Shown here one piece after another: positions 1 through 9,493 of a DNA stretch of 64,000 nucleotides (position 1 is its first letter; every line of letters begins with the position of its first letter). Source of the stretch: Acidobacteriales bacterium 59-55 (GTDB taxonomy: Bacteria; Acidobacteriota; Terriglobia; Terriglobales; Acidobacteriaceae). Made by a program: the position numbers and the translations under genes. The notes beneath the pieces were generated by a model. The model saw nothing but the letters and a program-made list of their open reading frames with translations, was not told where the DNA came from and did no database searches. The stretch spans positions 310,001 through 374,000 of the forward strand of contig MKSV01000004.1 in the NCBI GenBank assembly GCA_001897435.1, read 5' to 3'.

Positions 1-245
1 TTGTAGGACTTCTTCAGCCCTCCGGTTCTCTCTGGCCCGTTGCCGATGCGCAGGCAAAGTTTATCGCGGCACATCTGGCGGGAGCAGTGCAGCCTCCCTC
101 CGTGGAGCCGCCAGCAACCCGTACCACCGATCGTTACGTCCCATCTGCGCGACATCTGCTCGAAGTCGACGGAGAAGATTACGAGCGCACTCTCCTCGCT
201 CTTGCCTCCGCGCACCACTCCCACGGAACTGGGCAGGCGCAATGA
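1..245 (+). CDS. Flavin-containing monooxygenase, C-terminal part (partial)
   Basis: The reading frame is open from the window edge to a TGA at 243-245, so only the last 80 or so residues are visible. The segment LQPSGSLWPVADAQAKF followed by AHLAG matches the C-terminal signature of FMO-type flavoproteins, where a Gly-rich turn precedes P-x-x-D/E-x-Q. The later R-x-L-L-E-V-D-x-x-x-Y stretch also occurs near the end of that family. These enzymes use FAD and NADPH to oxygenate N, S or carbonyl substrates; the substrate here cannot be told because the Rossmann domains lie outside the window. The stop codon overlaps the ATG of the following SDR gene (ATGA), which suggests translational coupling and a shared pathway. 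Family assignment is from motif recognition only. Confidence 0.7.
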   Translation, partial: VGLLQPSGSLWPVADAQAKFIAAHLAGAVQPPSVEPPATRTTDRYVPSARHLLEVDGEDYERTLLALASAHHSHGTGQAQ

Positions 246-1231
246 AGCCTCTCCGTATTCTTATCACCGGCTCATCCGGCTACCTCGGCCGCGCCATCGT
301 TCAAACGCTGCTGCGCCAGACTGAGGTTGAACTTATTGTAGGCGTCGATCTCCGCTCCTCTCCGGCGTTGTTGAAGCTTCGCGATCCCCGTTTGCTTCTC
401 GTCACCGCAGACATTGCCGATCCTCTCGACGATCTCCTCCGCGAACACAGCATCGACACCGTCATCCACGCAGCCTTCATCCTTCGCCCCTCCCACGACC
501 TGCTCCGCATGAGACGCACGAATATAGAGGGCACGCGCAGTCTCCTTCGCGCCTGTGCTGCCTGCAGCGTCGGCCATCTGCTGTACCTTAGCTCTGCTTC
601 GGTCTACGGCTTTGTCCCGCAACAGACAGCGCTGCTCACCGAGGCGGACTCGCTCAACCCGCATCCCGGCTTTCCCTACGCCGAACACAAAGCCGAGGCC
701 GACCGCCTCGTGCACGACGCTCGCTCGCTGGGCTCCATTCCTGCGGTCGCTGTCCTTCGCCCGTCCTTCATCATCGGCGGCGACAACGACAATCCGCTCT
801 ACGAGCACCTCGCCCGCCGCCTGGTCTTTCTTCCCAGACCCATGTCGTCGCTCCAACTCACACACATCGACGACCTCTGCTCCGCGGTAATTTTGCTACT
901 GAATCACCGTGCCAACGGCACCTACAACCTCGGTGCGCCCGGCGCGCTTACCCCCTTGCAGATGGTGGAGCGCCTGCACGGCAGGGTGATCCTTCTTCCC
1001 CAGGCACTACTTCACGCCTGCAATCAGGTCGCCTGGAACCTTCGTGCCCGCTGGATTACCAACGCGCCGTCGAATGCGCTCAGCTCTCTTGAAGGCTACT
1101 GGCTCATCAGCAGCGACAAGATCAGGGCTGAACTTGGTTTCCAGTTCACCCGCGACAGCCACCAGGCCTTCGATTCCCTCGTGCAGCAGCATGCACGTCT
1201 CCGATATGAGCGCAGGTTTGCAGGCCAGTAG
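242..1231 (+). CDS. NAD-dependent epimerase/dehydratase family protein (extended SDR)
   Basis: A 329-residue extended short-chain dehydrogenase/reductase. The N-terminal ILITGSSGYLGRA gives the GxxGxxG dinucleotide-binding turn. The Ser of LYLSSASVYG and the PYAEHK (YxxxK) element provide the catalytic Ser-Tyr-Lys triad near residues 118-145. Length and order fit NAD-dependent epimerases acting on nucleotide sugars or related substrates, but nothing fixes the substrate. The start ATG overlaps the stop of the upstream flavin monooxygenase by 4 nt, so the two are probably co-translated. That pairing suggests a redox pathway on a small molecule rather than nucleotide-sugar synthesis, which is an inference. 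It faces the convergent CE15-like gene. Confidence 0.85.
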   Translation: MKPLRILITGSSGYLGRAIVQTLLRQTEVELIVGVDLRSSPALLKLRDPRLLLVTADIADPLDDLLREHSIDTVIHAAFILRPSHDLLRMRRTNIEGTRSLLRACAACSVGHLLYLSSASVYGFVPQQTALLTEADSLNPHPGFPYAEHKAEADRLVHDARSLGSIPAVAVLRPSFIIGGDNDNPLYEHLARRLVFLPRPMSSLQLTHIDDLCSAVILLLNHRANGTYNLGAPGALTPLQMVERLHGRVILLPQALLHACNQVAWNLRARWITNAPSNALSSLEGYWLISSDKIRAELGFQFTRDSHQAFDSLVQQHARLRYERRFAGQ

Positions 1232-1316
1232 AGAACGTTTCATAGAACCGAAGATAAAGCGCATTCAAGCTCGCAGTAGTCAGATTGCTACTGCCAAATG
1301 TCACTTTGAGAAACCC

Positions 1317-2636
1317 CTATTGCTCCGGGTGAAGTTGAGCTTTGAGAAACTGAAGATAGATATCCCAGTCCGTGGGCACCATGCCGTGACCGCCCTCGTG
1401 CATGTAGTAGTTCAGGCCATTGCTAAAGAGTGGCGTTTTGGCAGCGGGCCATACATCGGTACCGAGATCCTGTTTACCGAGCAGCTTATAGACCGGCCCC
1501 GCCGCGACGGCGGCTAGGAACTCGCCCTTCGGATCCGACCAGTTGTCGGTACTTCCCGTTTGCAGCAACAAGGGCCGCGGAGCGATGAGCGCAACCAGCA
1601 TGTTCGCATCCATCGGAGCTTTGTCGGGGAAGCCTCCATACTTTGCGTAGTTCTCCGCAAACTGATACGGATACCGGGTCGGCGCGGTAAGGTGCGCAAT
1701 GGTCTCGCCATAGTCGCGATGGCTGAGAGCCGCGCCGCCTTCTCCTGAACAGCTTGCAATAACCGCGGCAAAGCGCTGATCGTGCGCTCCTGCCCACATG
1801 ACCGTCTTGCCAAGGCGGGAGACGCCATGGATGGCGACGCGTTTGGCGTCGACCGATTTATCGGTCTCAAAGTAATCTTCGACGCGACTCATGCCCCAGG
1901 CCCAGGCGGAGATTGAGCCCCAGTCATCAGCCGCGCGCTTGCTCTCACCCGGCTTCAGATATCGCGCACGAATGCCGTTCGAGAATCCGTCGAGATAGTC
2001 AGGATCGACGTCTCCGTAATAAAAGGTTGCTACACCGATTCCTGCGTCCAGAAGCGGCTCGACGTTCAGGCGTCCGAAGCCTCGACCGGCAGGAGGCGCA
2101 ATCAGTGAATTGGTCTTTGGGCTCCAGACCTTCTGCGGCGTAATGCCCGGATCGTTAACCGCATTCTGTATCGCCCCGAAGTTGATGCTGAAGAACATCG
2201 GAACCGGCTTTTTCGCGTTCGACGGAATGTATTCGAGCAGATGGATGACCGGCCATGACGGATCCCTGGAGAGATGGATGTCGATCTGTTTGCGAATGGC
2301 CTTGCCATTCAGCGCGGGCGTTCCCTTGTCTACGACCTCGAAGCTCTCTCCCGCTGGCCGCCCTGGGGCAATGCCAAACTGCTGCGTCTCAAAGAGGCGA
2401 AGAATCTCGGGGCGCCTTTTTTGGTTCCACGTCTTCGCGTCGTGGACTTCCTTTCCATCATCGAGCCTCAACGCATCGGGAAGGGTATAGGTGCCTACCT
2501 TCGCCTCGTCGTAATTCACCGGAATGCCGGCAACGACGCTTGGGGCCGGTTTCGGAGCAGTCCGGGGAGGCTGGCCGTTCATCGTGAATGCGGTGAAGGC
2601 GATAACGCAGAGAGAGGAGGCGAGCTTCAATGTCAT
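1317..2636 (-). CDS. Glucuronoyl esterase-like protein (CE15-type alpha/beta hydrolase)
   Basis: A 439-residue protein with an N-terminal hydrophobic signal (residues 1-21, ending near NGQ) that should be exported. The core carries GVSRLGKT, a variant of the GCSRxGK nucleophile motif of 4-O-methyl-glucuronoyl methylesterases, with Val replacing the usual Cys. A later acidic residue region and the HEGGHGMVPTDW stretch near the C-terminus supply the likely catalytic His. CE15 enzymes cleave ester bonds between glucuronic acid of xylan and lignin alcohols, so a role in plant cell-wall breakdown is likely. The ATG at 2636 follows a GGAG at 9 nt. It is divergent from the HTH-TOBE regulator. An alternative is a CE15-like esterase with another uronate ester substrate. 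Confidence 0.8.
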   Translation of the reverse strand: MTLKLASSLCVIAFTAFTMNGQPPRTAPKPAPSVVAGIPVNYDEAKVGTYTLPDALRLDDGKEVHDAKTWNQKRRPEILRLFETQQFGIAPGRPAGESFEVVDKGTPALNGKAIRKQIDIHLSRDPSWPVIHLLEYIPSNAKKPVPMFFSINFGAIQNAVNDPGITPQKVWSPKTNSLIAPPAGRGFGRLNVEPLLDAGIGVATFYYGDVDPDYLDGFSNGIRARYLKPGESKRAADDWGSISAWAWGMSRVEDYFETDKSVDAKRVAIHGVSRLGKTVMWAGAHDQRFAAVIASCSGEGGAALSHRDYGETIAHLTAPTRYPYQFAENYAKYGGFPDKAPMDANMLVALIAPRPLLLQTGSTDNWSDPKGEFLAAVAAGPVYKLLGKQDLGTDVWPAAKTPLFSNGLNYYMHEGGHGMVPTDWDIYLQFLKAQLHPEQ

Positions 2637-2847
2637 GGCGATGCACTCCGGGGGGCACCAGAAAGTTGAATTTATTTCTAAGGTGAAATTTCAGCCATGC
2701 GAACGTTAGATTTACGCACACGAGATTGTCAAGCGTCATTGGCCCCGCATGGGGTCTGCGCTCGGTTGATCTTCCGTTGTCAGAACGTCCAATAGAGCAA
2801 GAAATGACAGCGGCAGGCCGTCTCCATGAAGCTGGCGCTGGCCTACA

Positions 2848-3270
2848 ATGGATGTTATGCCGTCCCTCATACCTCTGCTGACTCCTCGCGAAGCCGCAAA
2901 CATGTTGGGCATCAGCTATGCCACCATCAAGCAGTGGATACTTAACGGCAAGCTCAAAACTGTACAGACCCCAGGCGGACACCATCGCATCTCCGAGTCC
3001 ACGCTCAAGCCATTCCTCGCGAGCGACAAGCGCAAGCCCGTCGAGGATTCCCGGGAACGCTATCGTAAAGTCAGCGGACGTAATCAACTTGTAGGTCATG
3101 TGGTCAGCGTCAGCATCGATGGTCTTCTCGCCAAGGTTGTGGTGAGCATCGGTTCGCAAAGGGTCACAGCCATAATTACTGCCGACGCTGTTCGCGAGAT
3201 GGGACTCAAGAAAGGCGATGCTGCTGCAGCTCTCGTTAAGGCAACTGAAGTGATGGTCGAGCGCCTCTAA
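2848..3270 (+). CDS. Small regulator: MerR/excisionase-type HTH fused to one TOBE (Mop) domain
   Basis: A 140-residue protein. Residues 10-55 (LTPREAANMLGISYATIKQW, then GGHHRIS) form an excisionase/MerR-type winged helix-turn-helix. Residues 75-138 form a single TOBE/Mop-like module (GRNQLVGHVVSV to ITADAVREMGLKKGDA) of the kind that binds molybdate in ModE and ModC. The combination suggests a ligand-dependent regulator of molybdate-related genes, but no molybdate transporter lies nearby; the xdhC-mocA pair is 25 kb away. It lies divergent from the CE15-like gene across about 210 bp, and upstream of the TonB-dependent receptor. There is a second in-frame ATG at 2857; neither start has a strong ribosome binding site. 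Confidence 0.75.
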   Translation: MDVMPSLIPLLTPREAANMLGISYATIKQWILNGKLKTVQTPGGHHRISESTLKPFLASDKRKPVEDSRERYRKVSGRNQLVGHVVSVSIDGLLAKVVVSIGSQRVTAIITADAVREMGLKKGDAAAALVKATEVMVERL

Positions 3271-3290
3271 AAAACAGATAAGCAAAATCG

Positions 3291-3319
3291 TTGACTATAC
3301 GATTTGAATTGAGTATTGT
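3291..3319 (+). promoter_or_regulatory. Sigma-70-type promoter for the TonB-dependent receptor
   Basis: TTGACT at 3291-3296 and TATTGT at 3314-3319 are separated by exactly 17 bp, 21 bp after the stop of the HTH-TOBE gene and about 95 bp before the receptor start. Predicted from consensus only. Confidence 0.5.
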
Positions 3320-3412
3320 CGTTATGTGCCCCCACGACTGCGGCACCCTCCGACCCTATTCATTAATAGATCACGTATGTGATTGTGCGTCTTCGCGCAC
3401 TCAGGACCCCCT

Positions 3413-6400
3413 ATGTCCAGAATATTCACTCTATGCGCAGTCGTATCTATATTTGCCATGTCGTCGTTGTCGCTTCATTCACAGATGGCGAGTGAACTCA
3501 AGGGACGCATTACCGATACCGCGGGAGCCGCCATTACCTCAGCTACGGTACGGGCTACCGAATCGGCTACTCATATCGCGCAGACCGGAACGACCTCGAG
3601 TGAGGGCTATTATGTCTTCGCTCATCTTGTTCCCGGAACCTATCAGATCGATGTCGATGCACCTGGATTCCGCCACACCACCCGCACCGGCATTACTCTC
3701 ATGGTCGGTCAAACAGTCGCAGCGGATATCACGCTTCGCATCGGCGAACAGCAGCAAACCGTGACCGTCAGAGCCGATGCGCCGCTGTTGCAATCGCAGA
3801 CCAGCAGCATTCAGACAAGCATCTCTGCCGCAACGGTTGCCGCTCTTCCGCTCAACACCCGCAACTTCGTGCAGCTTTCTACTCTGGCTCCCGGTGTTGC
3901 GCTTCCGCCGGGAACGTTGCTCCCGCGAATCAACGGCGGTCGTCCACGCACCAACGAATATCTTTTTGATGGAATTTCGGCTCTGCAGCCGGAGCCAGGT
4001 CAGGTCGCATTCTTTCCCATACTCGACGACATTCAGGAGTTCACCGTCGAGACCGATAATGTCTCCGCGGAGTTTGGCCGCTTCAACGGAGGAGTAGTCA
4101 ACGTAGCCACACGTTACGGAACCAATCAGCTTCACGGCAGTCTCTTCGAGTACTTTCGTAATGAAGCTCTCAATGCGCGCAACTACTTTGCGAAGGATAC
4201 TGAGCGACAGCCCGAGTATCGCCGCAACCTCTTCGGCGCGTCGCTTGGCGGCCCTATTCGTCATAGCCGTCTTTTCTTCTTTGGCGATTATCAGGGAGTC
4301 AAACAACGCATCGGCATTACTCGTATCTCGACTCTGCCTACATTGGCGATGCGCCAAGGGATCTTTACGGGAGTCTCCAATATCTACGATCCATCTACAA
4401 CGACCGTTGTCGATGGAAAATACGTTCGTCAGCAATTTCCGAACAACGTCATCGACAAGCCGCTTGATCCTGCGGCACTGGAGCTTCTCAAGCGCATCCC
4501 TGCTCCAACCGATCTCAATGCGACGGCCAATAACTATACCCGCACCGGCAATGATGACGATCACCAGAATCAGTTCGATCTACGCATCGATGGCGCTCTT
4601 GGCGCTCATGATCGTGCCTTTGGCCGATACTCCTACTACAACGAAGTAGAGCAGCCTGTAACTCCATTGCCTGATGGAAGCGGCGCGATCAGCGGCTCCG
4701 TTCTTGGCACCGGCAATGTCTCCGGTCTATCGAATATTCTGGGACAGCAGGCCGTCTTCAATGAAACTCACACCTTTACCAGTGCCATTGTCAACGACCT
4801 GAGACTTGGATATACGCGACGCGGCAACACTATCAGTGGAGCGTCTCTCAATAACACAGCATCCGCCGCGCTCGGCATTCCGGGAATCCCGACGAATGCC
4901 GCCTTCAACGATGCTCTCCCTCTCTTCACCTTCACCGGCTTTCAGCAACTCGGCTCAAAGGCCAGCACGTTTTCGCAGTATCAGACCGCCGTGTGGCAGG
5001 TGACGAATACCATCCTCTTCACGCATGGCCGGCACGCGATCAAGGCTGGACTAGACCTTCGCTGGTACCAACTCAATGCAGTCTCGCCTCCAAGTCCCAC
5101 CGGTAGCTTTGCCTTTACGACAACGGGCACGAACCAGCAGGGAATTACGAATACCGGCAATGCCTTTGCCAGCTTTTTGCTGGGTCAGGTCGATACCTTT
5201 CAGATAGACCTGCAGCGCAGCAAGATTCGTCCGCGCGATCACATCGAAGAATACTTCGTTCAGGATGATTGGCGTGTGCTGCCGCAACTCACTCTTAACA
5301 TCGGTGCGCGGTGGACGCTGCATCTTCCTTCAACCGAGCGTGACAACCAGGGAGCCGTCTTCAATCTACAGACACAGCAACTGGACTACCTCGGCAAGGA
5401 CGGTTATTCGCGTAGTGCTCGTGAGCTTCATTGGGACAATCTGGCTCCGCGTGTCGGTTTAGCCTATCTGTTTACGCCAAAGACGGTCGTTCGTTCTGGG
5501 TTCGGGATCGTCTTCATCGACCAGTCAGGCATTACGACTCCGTTCACGACTCCTCAATTTCCGTTCATTCAGAACGTTCAGCAAAAGACGCAGGATAGCG
5601 TCAATGAGGCATTCACTCTCTCCTCCGGTCCTACCGTCGCTCCCATTCCGCTGACCCCGGATGCCGGACTTGGTCAAAGCGTCTATACCGCCGACCGTAC
5701 AGCCGGATCCGGTTATGTTCAGCAATGGAATCTTGCCGTGCAGCACGCCCTTACTAATAATCTGTCGTTTGAGATTGCCTATGTCGGCTCCCACATTGTT
5801 CACGTCGGCATTCCGGATTCCAACCTCAACCAGCTTACGGCGGATCAACTCGCCGCAGGGCTTACCGATCCAGCCTCACTTACCCGGCAGGTAGACAATC
5901 CCTTCTACGGCCAGATACCTGGTAGCAGCCCCATCGGCGGAAAGACCGTTGCGGCAGCACAACTGCTTAAGCCCTATCCGCGCTTCCAGAACGTCGCGAC
6001 CTATCGCCATAACAGTGGGACCACGAACTACAACGCGCTTGAGGCAAAGGTGGAGCAGAGGCTCTCGCATGGGCTTGCTCTCACCTTTGCTTACACTCAC
6101 TCCAAGCTCATCGACGATGCATCCTCCGTCTTCTCGTCGACCGTCCTGTCCTCGCCCAATTCGAGCAGCCTGGTAGCCGCCGATACCTTCCGGCCTTATC
6201 TGGAACGCGATTCTTCTTCGGGTGACATGCCCAATGTGACTGCTCTCAGTGCTACCTACGATCTACCCGTTGGACGTAATCATCGCTTTGCCTCCAGCGG
6301 CATTGGCAGTGCCGTCCTGGGCGGATGGAGGGTCAACGCGATCCTCTCTCTGCAATCCGGGATGCCCGTCACCGTAACTCAGGCGACGAACAACAACTCA

Positions 6401-6766
6401 TTTGCGGGCTTTGCGCTTCAGCGCCCCAATCTCGTTGCAAAGCCATCGTTGCCCGCATCAGAGCGAACTCCTGCAAAGTACTTCAACACCAAGGCCTTCG
6501 CCACGGCGCCACAATTTACCTTGGGCAATGCCTCTCGCAATCCGGTGCGCGGCCCGGCTTACCGCGATCTCGATCTCTCGCTGGTCAAGCACACCAAGCT
6601 AGGAGAGGTTACCGATCTCGAACTTCGCGCGGAGCTCTTCAACATCACCAATACGCCAGCCTTTTCCAAGCCCAACGGCAGTTTTGGAACATCCGCCTTC
6701 GGCTCGATTACCAGCACTGCCACCGATCCTCGCGTCGCGCAGATAGCAATCCGTCTGAGCAGATAG
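3413..6766 (+). CDS. Oar-like TonB-dependent receptor with N-terminal carboxypeptidase-regulatory-like domain
   Basis: About 1117 residues from the chosen ATG, which has AGGA 6 nt upstream and begins a clear signal peptide (MSRIFTLCAVVSIFAMSS, cleavage near LHSQ). Residues 25-105 form a CarboxypepD_reg-like beta-sandwich (LKGRITDTAGAAI to VPGTYQIDVDAPGF). A plug domain follows (NTRNFVQLSTLAPGV, LFDGISALQPEPGQ, FTVETDNVSAEFGRFNGG), then a large beta-barrel rich in aromatic and Asn/Thr strands up to RVAQIAIRLSR. This is the expanded family abundant in acidobacteria, expected in the outer membrane and driven by TonB/ExbBD. The substrate is unknown; oligosaccharide uptake is a reasonable guess given the polysaccharide genes elsewhere. 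An upstream in-frame start at 3383 would break the signal peptide, so it was not used. Confidence 0.9.
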   Translation: MSRIFTLCAVVSIFAMSSLSLHSQMASELKGRITDTAGAAITSATVRATESATHIAQTGTTSSEGYYVFAHLVPGTYQIDVDAPGFRHTTRTGITLMVGQTVAADITLRIGEQQQTVTVRADAPLLQSQTSSIQTSISAATVAALPLNTRNFVQLSTLAPGVALPPGTLLPRINGGRPRTNEYLFDGISALQPEPGQVAFFPILDDIQEFTVETDNVSAEFGRFNGGVVNVATRYGTNQLHGSLFEYFRNEALNARNYFAKDTERQPEYRRNLFGASLGGPIRHSRLFFFGDYQGVKQRIGITRISTLPTLAMRQGIFTGVSNIYDPSTTTVVDGKYVRQQFPNNVIDKPLDPAALELLKRIPAPTDLNATANNYTRTGNDDDHQNQFDLRIDGALGAHDRAFGRYSYYNEVEQPVTPLPDGSGAISGSVLGTGNVSGLSNILGQQAVFNETHTFTSAIVNDLRLGYTRRGNTISGASLNNTASAALGIPGIPTNAAFNDALPLFTFTGFQQLGSKASTFSQYQTAVWQVTNTILFTHGRHAIKAGLDLRWYQLNAVSPPSPTGSFAFTTTGTNQQGITNTGNAFASFLLGQVDTFQIDLQRSKIRPRDHIEEYFVQDDWRVLPQLTLNIGARWTLHLPSTERDNQGAVFNLQTQQLDYLGKDGYSRSARELHWDNLAPRVGLAYLFTPKTVVRSGFGIVFIDQSGITTPFTTPQFPFIQNVQQKTQDSVNEAFTLSSGPTVAPIPLTPDAGLGQSVYTADRTAGSGYVQQWNLAVQHALTNNLSFEIAYVGSHIVHVGIPDSNLNQLTADQLAAGLTDPASLTRQVDNPFYGQIPGSSPIGGKTVAAAQLLKPYPRFQNVATYRHNSGTTNYNALEAKVEQRLSHGLALTFAYTHSKLIDDASSVFSSTVLSSPNSSSLVAADTFRPYLERDSSSGDMPNVTALSATYDLPVGRNHRFASSGIGSAVLGGWRVNAILSLQSGMPVTVTQATNNNSFAGFALQRPNLVAKPSLPASERTPAKYFNTKAFATAPQFTLGNASRNPVRGPAYRDLDLSLVKHTKLGEVTDLELRAELFNITNTPAFSKPNGSFGTSAFGSITSTATDPRVAQIAIRLSR

Positions 6767-6774
6767 GCGCAAGG

Positions 6775-8073
6775 CTAAATCGCCGGTGTCGCCAGATTGT
6801 CGTCCTTCGTCTCCCGAATCATAAGCAGGCCTATAAAGGTAAGAACCGCCGATGCGAAGAGATAGTAGCCCACATACTGAAGTCCATAAGTTCTGGCCAG
6901 CCATGTAGCAATATATGGCGCCAGCGAAGCGCCCAGAATGCCAGCAAGACTGAACGCAAGGGAACTGCCGGTGTATCGCACCGGAGTGGGGAATAGCTCC
7001 GAGATCACTGTTCCCAGCGGCCCGTAAGTAAGACCCATCAACGATAACCCTACGGCCATCATGACCACCGCTCCCGTGGTGCCGGCAAGAAACATGGGAG
7101 CCATGGTCAGGCCGAAGATGCCGATCAGGACGGTGATCCAGAGCATCACGCGACGCCGTCCCCGCTCGGCCAGGACTGCGGCAATCGGAATGGTGATCGC
7201 GAAGAAGAAGATGCCGAACAACTGGATCAGCAGAAACTTCTCGCGGCTGTAGCCCAATGCGCTGGTGCCCCACGACAGCGCGAAGACGGTCATCAGATAG
7301 AAGAGGACAAAGGTCGCAAGGCTCAGCATGATGCCGGCGACGAGCGCCCTGGTATGGTCGCGCACCACCGCTAGCATCGGAAGCTTCACCTGCTGGCCGC
7401 GATCGAGCGCTTCCTGAAAGACCGGAGTCTCGGTAATCGTGAGCCGCACGTAGAGTCCGAGAAAGACAAGCACTGCACTCGCCAGGAATGGCAGCCGCCA
7501 GCCGAAAGCGAAGAACTGCTGATCGGTGAGAAGTCGCGAGAGCAACAGAAAGACGCCTCCCGAAAGGAAGAACCCGATCGGCGCTCCCAGTTGAGGGAAC
7601 ATGCCGTACCACGCTCGCTTGTTGGGAGGAGCATTTTCGATAGCCAGCAAAACTGCGCCCCCCCATTCCCCTCCAAGGCCGAGCCCCTGGCCGAAGCGGC
7701 AGATTGACAGAAGCAGCGGCGCGGCGAAGCCGATCGTGTGATAGGTAGGCAGAGCGCCGATGGCGACCGTCGAAATGCCCATGGTCGACAGCGCGATAAC
7801 CAGGGTTGTCTTCCTCCCGATGCGGTCGCCGAAGTGGCCGAACAGCGCCGAACCCACAGGCCGCGCCAGAAACGCGATCCCGAAGGTCGCTAGTGAGGCA
7901 AGTCTGGCAGAGACCGGATCGGAGGCCGGAAAGAACAGCATCGGAAAGACGAGTACCGCCGCAGTCGCGTAAATATAGAAGTCGAAGAACTCAATGGTCG
8001 TTCCGATCAGGCTGGCGAATAGAACCTGTCCCGGCGAGTTGATGGTGGCAGTCCTGGCTTGCGTCGTGTTCAT
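6775..8073 (-). CDS. MFS transporter, metabolite:H+ symporter (MHS) type
   Basis: A 432-residue inner-membrane protein with about 12 hydrophobic segments. The N-terminal GTTIEFFDFYIYATAA and the loop FGHFGDRIGRKTT match the MHS branch of the major facilitator superfamily (shikimate, alpha-ketoglutarate and proline/betaine symporters). RFGQGLGLGGEWGGAVL in the region of helix 5 is also typical of that branch. These carriers import organic acids with protons; the actual substrate cannot be fixed from sequence. The ATG follows GGAG at 5 nt. The gene ends 8 bp from the convergent receptor gene, so the two transcripts would meet with almost no spacer. Confidence 0.9.
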   Translation of the reverse strand: MNTTQARTATINSPGQVLFASLIGTTIEFFDFYIYATAAVLVFPMLFFPASDPVSARLASLATFGIAFLARPVGSALFGHFGDRIGRKTTLVIALSTMGISTVAIGALPTYHTIGFAAPLLLSICRFGQGLGLGGEWGGAVLLAIENAPPNKRAWYGMFPQLGAPIGFFLSGGVFLLLSRLLTDQQFFAFGWRLPFLASAVLVFLGLYVRLTITETPVFQEALDRGQQVKLPMLAVVRDHTRALVAGIMLSLATFVLFYLMTVFALSWGTSALGYSREKFLLIQLFGIFFFAITIPIAAVLAERGRRRVMLWITVLIGIFGLTMAPMFLAGTTGAVVMMAVGLSLMGLTYGPLGTVISELFPTPVRYTGSSLAFSLAGILGASLAPYIATWLARTYGLQYVGYYLFASAVLTFIGLLMIRETKDDNLATPAI

Positions 8074-8218
8074 TGAATCTCCGATATCCAGCGGACCACA
8101 TGCCGGAAAATATGTCCAGCCGAATAGCTGGTGAATTCATACAGATCATTGCAGTTCGTGAGCAGGGAACTATCGAGGCCGGAAGAGGACTCGGCAGGAG
8201 CAAACGATATCCGATTTT

Positions 8219-8905
8219 CTAAAGATGTTTGAGGTAGGACTTGGCCGCTTCCAACTCCGGGAAGAGACGCTCCTCGGCCTGAAACTCACGCGAATGGACG
8301 CAGCGACGGCCGGCTTTGACGCGGACTGGATGCTTGAGGTGCAGCATCTCGTGATAGAGGAGATATTCGATCGCGCAGCGCGGAGTGTCGGGGCGATCGA
8401 ACACGCGGCTGACGACGATGGTATTGTGGGCGGCATCATAATGGCCCAGCATACGGCGTGCCTGGTGAGCGCTCCAGGTAAGCGTGGGCCGTCCCATCAA
8501 TCCATAGAAGAATCGCGTGTTGAGCGATTCGAAGACCTCGTCCAGATCATAGTGATGACCTAGCGCGGTTGAGATGCGCTTGCGTCCGCGTGTCTGGCGA
8601 ATGTGCTCGGCCTGACGGGAGACAACCTCCGACGAGACGTGGCGGCGATAACGGTCGGCGTAGACAGGAGCAATGGGCTTTTTATAGAGCTTGGCCAGCA
8701 GAATGTGGGCGATGGCGCGATGCACGCTCTCCGGCGCCGATTCCAGAAGGTCGGAGAGCCGAACATGGAGACGGCCCTCTCGCAGCCGAATTGTCGTATT
8801 CAGCGACGTAAAACGGCGAAATCGAATGTCAAGCGGAGGGATGGGCGCGCGCGGACGGAGATCGCGATACTGCTCTTCAAAGATAGGGATGAGTGCGGAG
8901 GACAC
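8219..8905 (-). CDS. SprT-like zinc metalloprotein
   Basis: A 228-residue protein with the HExxH zinc-binding motif in EYLLYHEMLHLKHP near residue 185, followed by a HSREFQAEE segment that could supply the third ligand. The arrangement, with FFYGLMGRPTLTWS upstream, resembles SprT-like/WLM metallopeptidase domains. No signal peptide is visible, so it should be cytosolic. Start is a GTG at 8905 with GGGG four nucleotides upstream; no upstream ATG is available. Function is unknown; SprT relatives include DNA-protein crosslink proteases, but this is only family similarity. It lies just after the three-gene exported-protein cluster, on the same strand. Confidence 0.7.
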   Translation of the reverse strand: MSSALIPIFEEQYRDLRPRAPIPPLDIRFRRFTSLNTTIRLREGRLHVRLSDLLESAPESVHRAIAHILLAKLYKKPIAPVYADRYRRHVSSEVVSRQAEHIRQTRGRKRISTALGHHYDLDEVFESLNTRFFYGLMGRPTLTWSAHQARRMLGHYDAAHNTIVVSRVFDRPDTPRCAIEYLLYHEMLHLKHPVRVKAGRRCVHSREFQAEERLFPELEAAKSYLKHL

Positions 8906-8950
8906 TATTCCCCAAGATTAACATGACCCGCGCCACGCAGCCAAAGGAGT

Positions 8951-9487
8951 TCAGCGGGGTATATCGATAGGTCCGCTCTTGTTTTCTTTTGCCGGCGGAT
9001 GGGCTGCAAACCACGCCTTCTGAGACGCAATAAGCTCGGTAGCGTCATCCCGAAGATCTCGGATCGCTTCGAGAGCCAGCTTGCGGGATACGTTATAAGC
9101 GGCATTATCGGGAGGGGACTTGATGTTCGAAGCCCAGCGGTCCGTAGCTTCGACGAGTTTAGGCAGAGACTTGCGAATGTCGCTGTGCCGGGTCGCATAG
9201 TCGTCGAGGTTGTCCTCCAGCTCGTTGGCAATGGAGGTGAACTGCTCAAGGAGATCGTGAGTATCCTGTTCGCGGCCGGGGCGGCGTGGATGCGCGAACA
9301 GGTCATGGACGGCTCCGGCACGTTCGTCAAGGAATTTAATGAAGACCATGACGCGGTCGCGAGGAACATACGCAGAGTCGCGAAGCTGCTCTATCTCAGC
9401 GTTCGAAAGCGAATTATCGTTGCCCTGCGCATGCAGCGGAGGGTGGAGAGCGAGAATGACGAGGGCGAGACATATTCGTCGCAGCAT
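8951..9487 (-). CDS. Exported protein of unknown function (cluster gene 3)
   Basis: A 178-residue protein beginning with a typical signal peptide (MLRRICLALVILALHPPLHA, then QGN). The mature part is predicted mostly helical and strongly charged, with no Cys and no recognisable catalytic motif. It starts only 6 bp after the stop of the upstream 155-residue exported gene, which makes co-transcription with that gene and the TPR protein likely. I do not recognise a family. The order of a TPR protein followed by two small helical exported proteins suggests a periplasmic assembly, but this is an inference from context. Confidence 0.75.
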   Translation of the reverse strand: MLRRICLALVILALHPPLHAQGNDNSLSNAEIEQLRDSAYVPRDRVMVFIKFLDERAGAVHDLFAHPRRPGREQDTHDLLEQFTSIANELEDNLDDYATRHSDIRKSLPKLVEATDRWASNIKSPPDNAAYNVSRKLALEAIRDLRDDATELIASQKAWFAAHPPAKENKSGPIDIPR

Positions 9488-9493
9488 TCGAGC

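Noticed and set aside
2458..3285. A 275-codon minus-strand frame opposite the HTH-TOBE gene
   Set aside because: It covers an intergenic region and two real genes and has no domain, signal or ribosome binding site.
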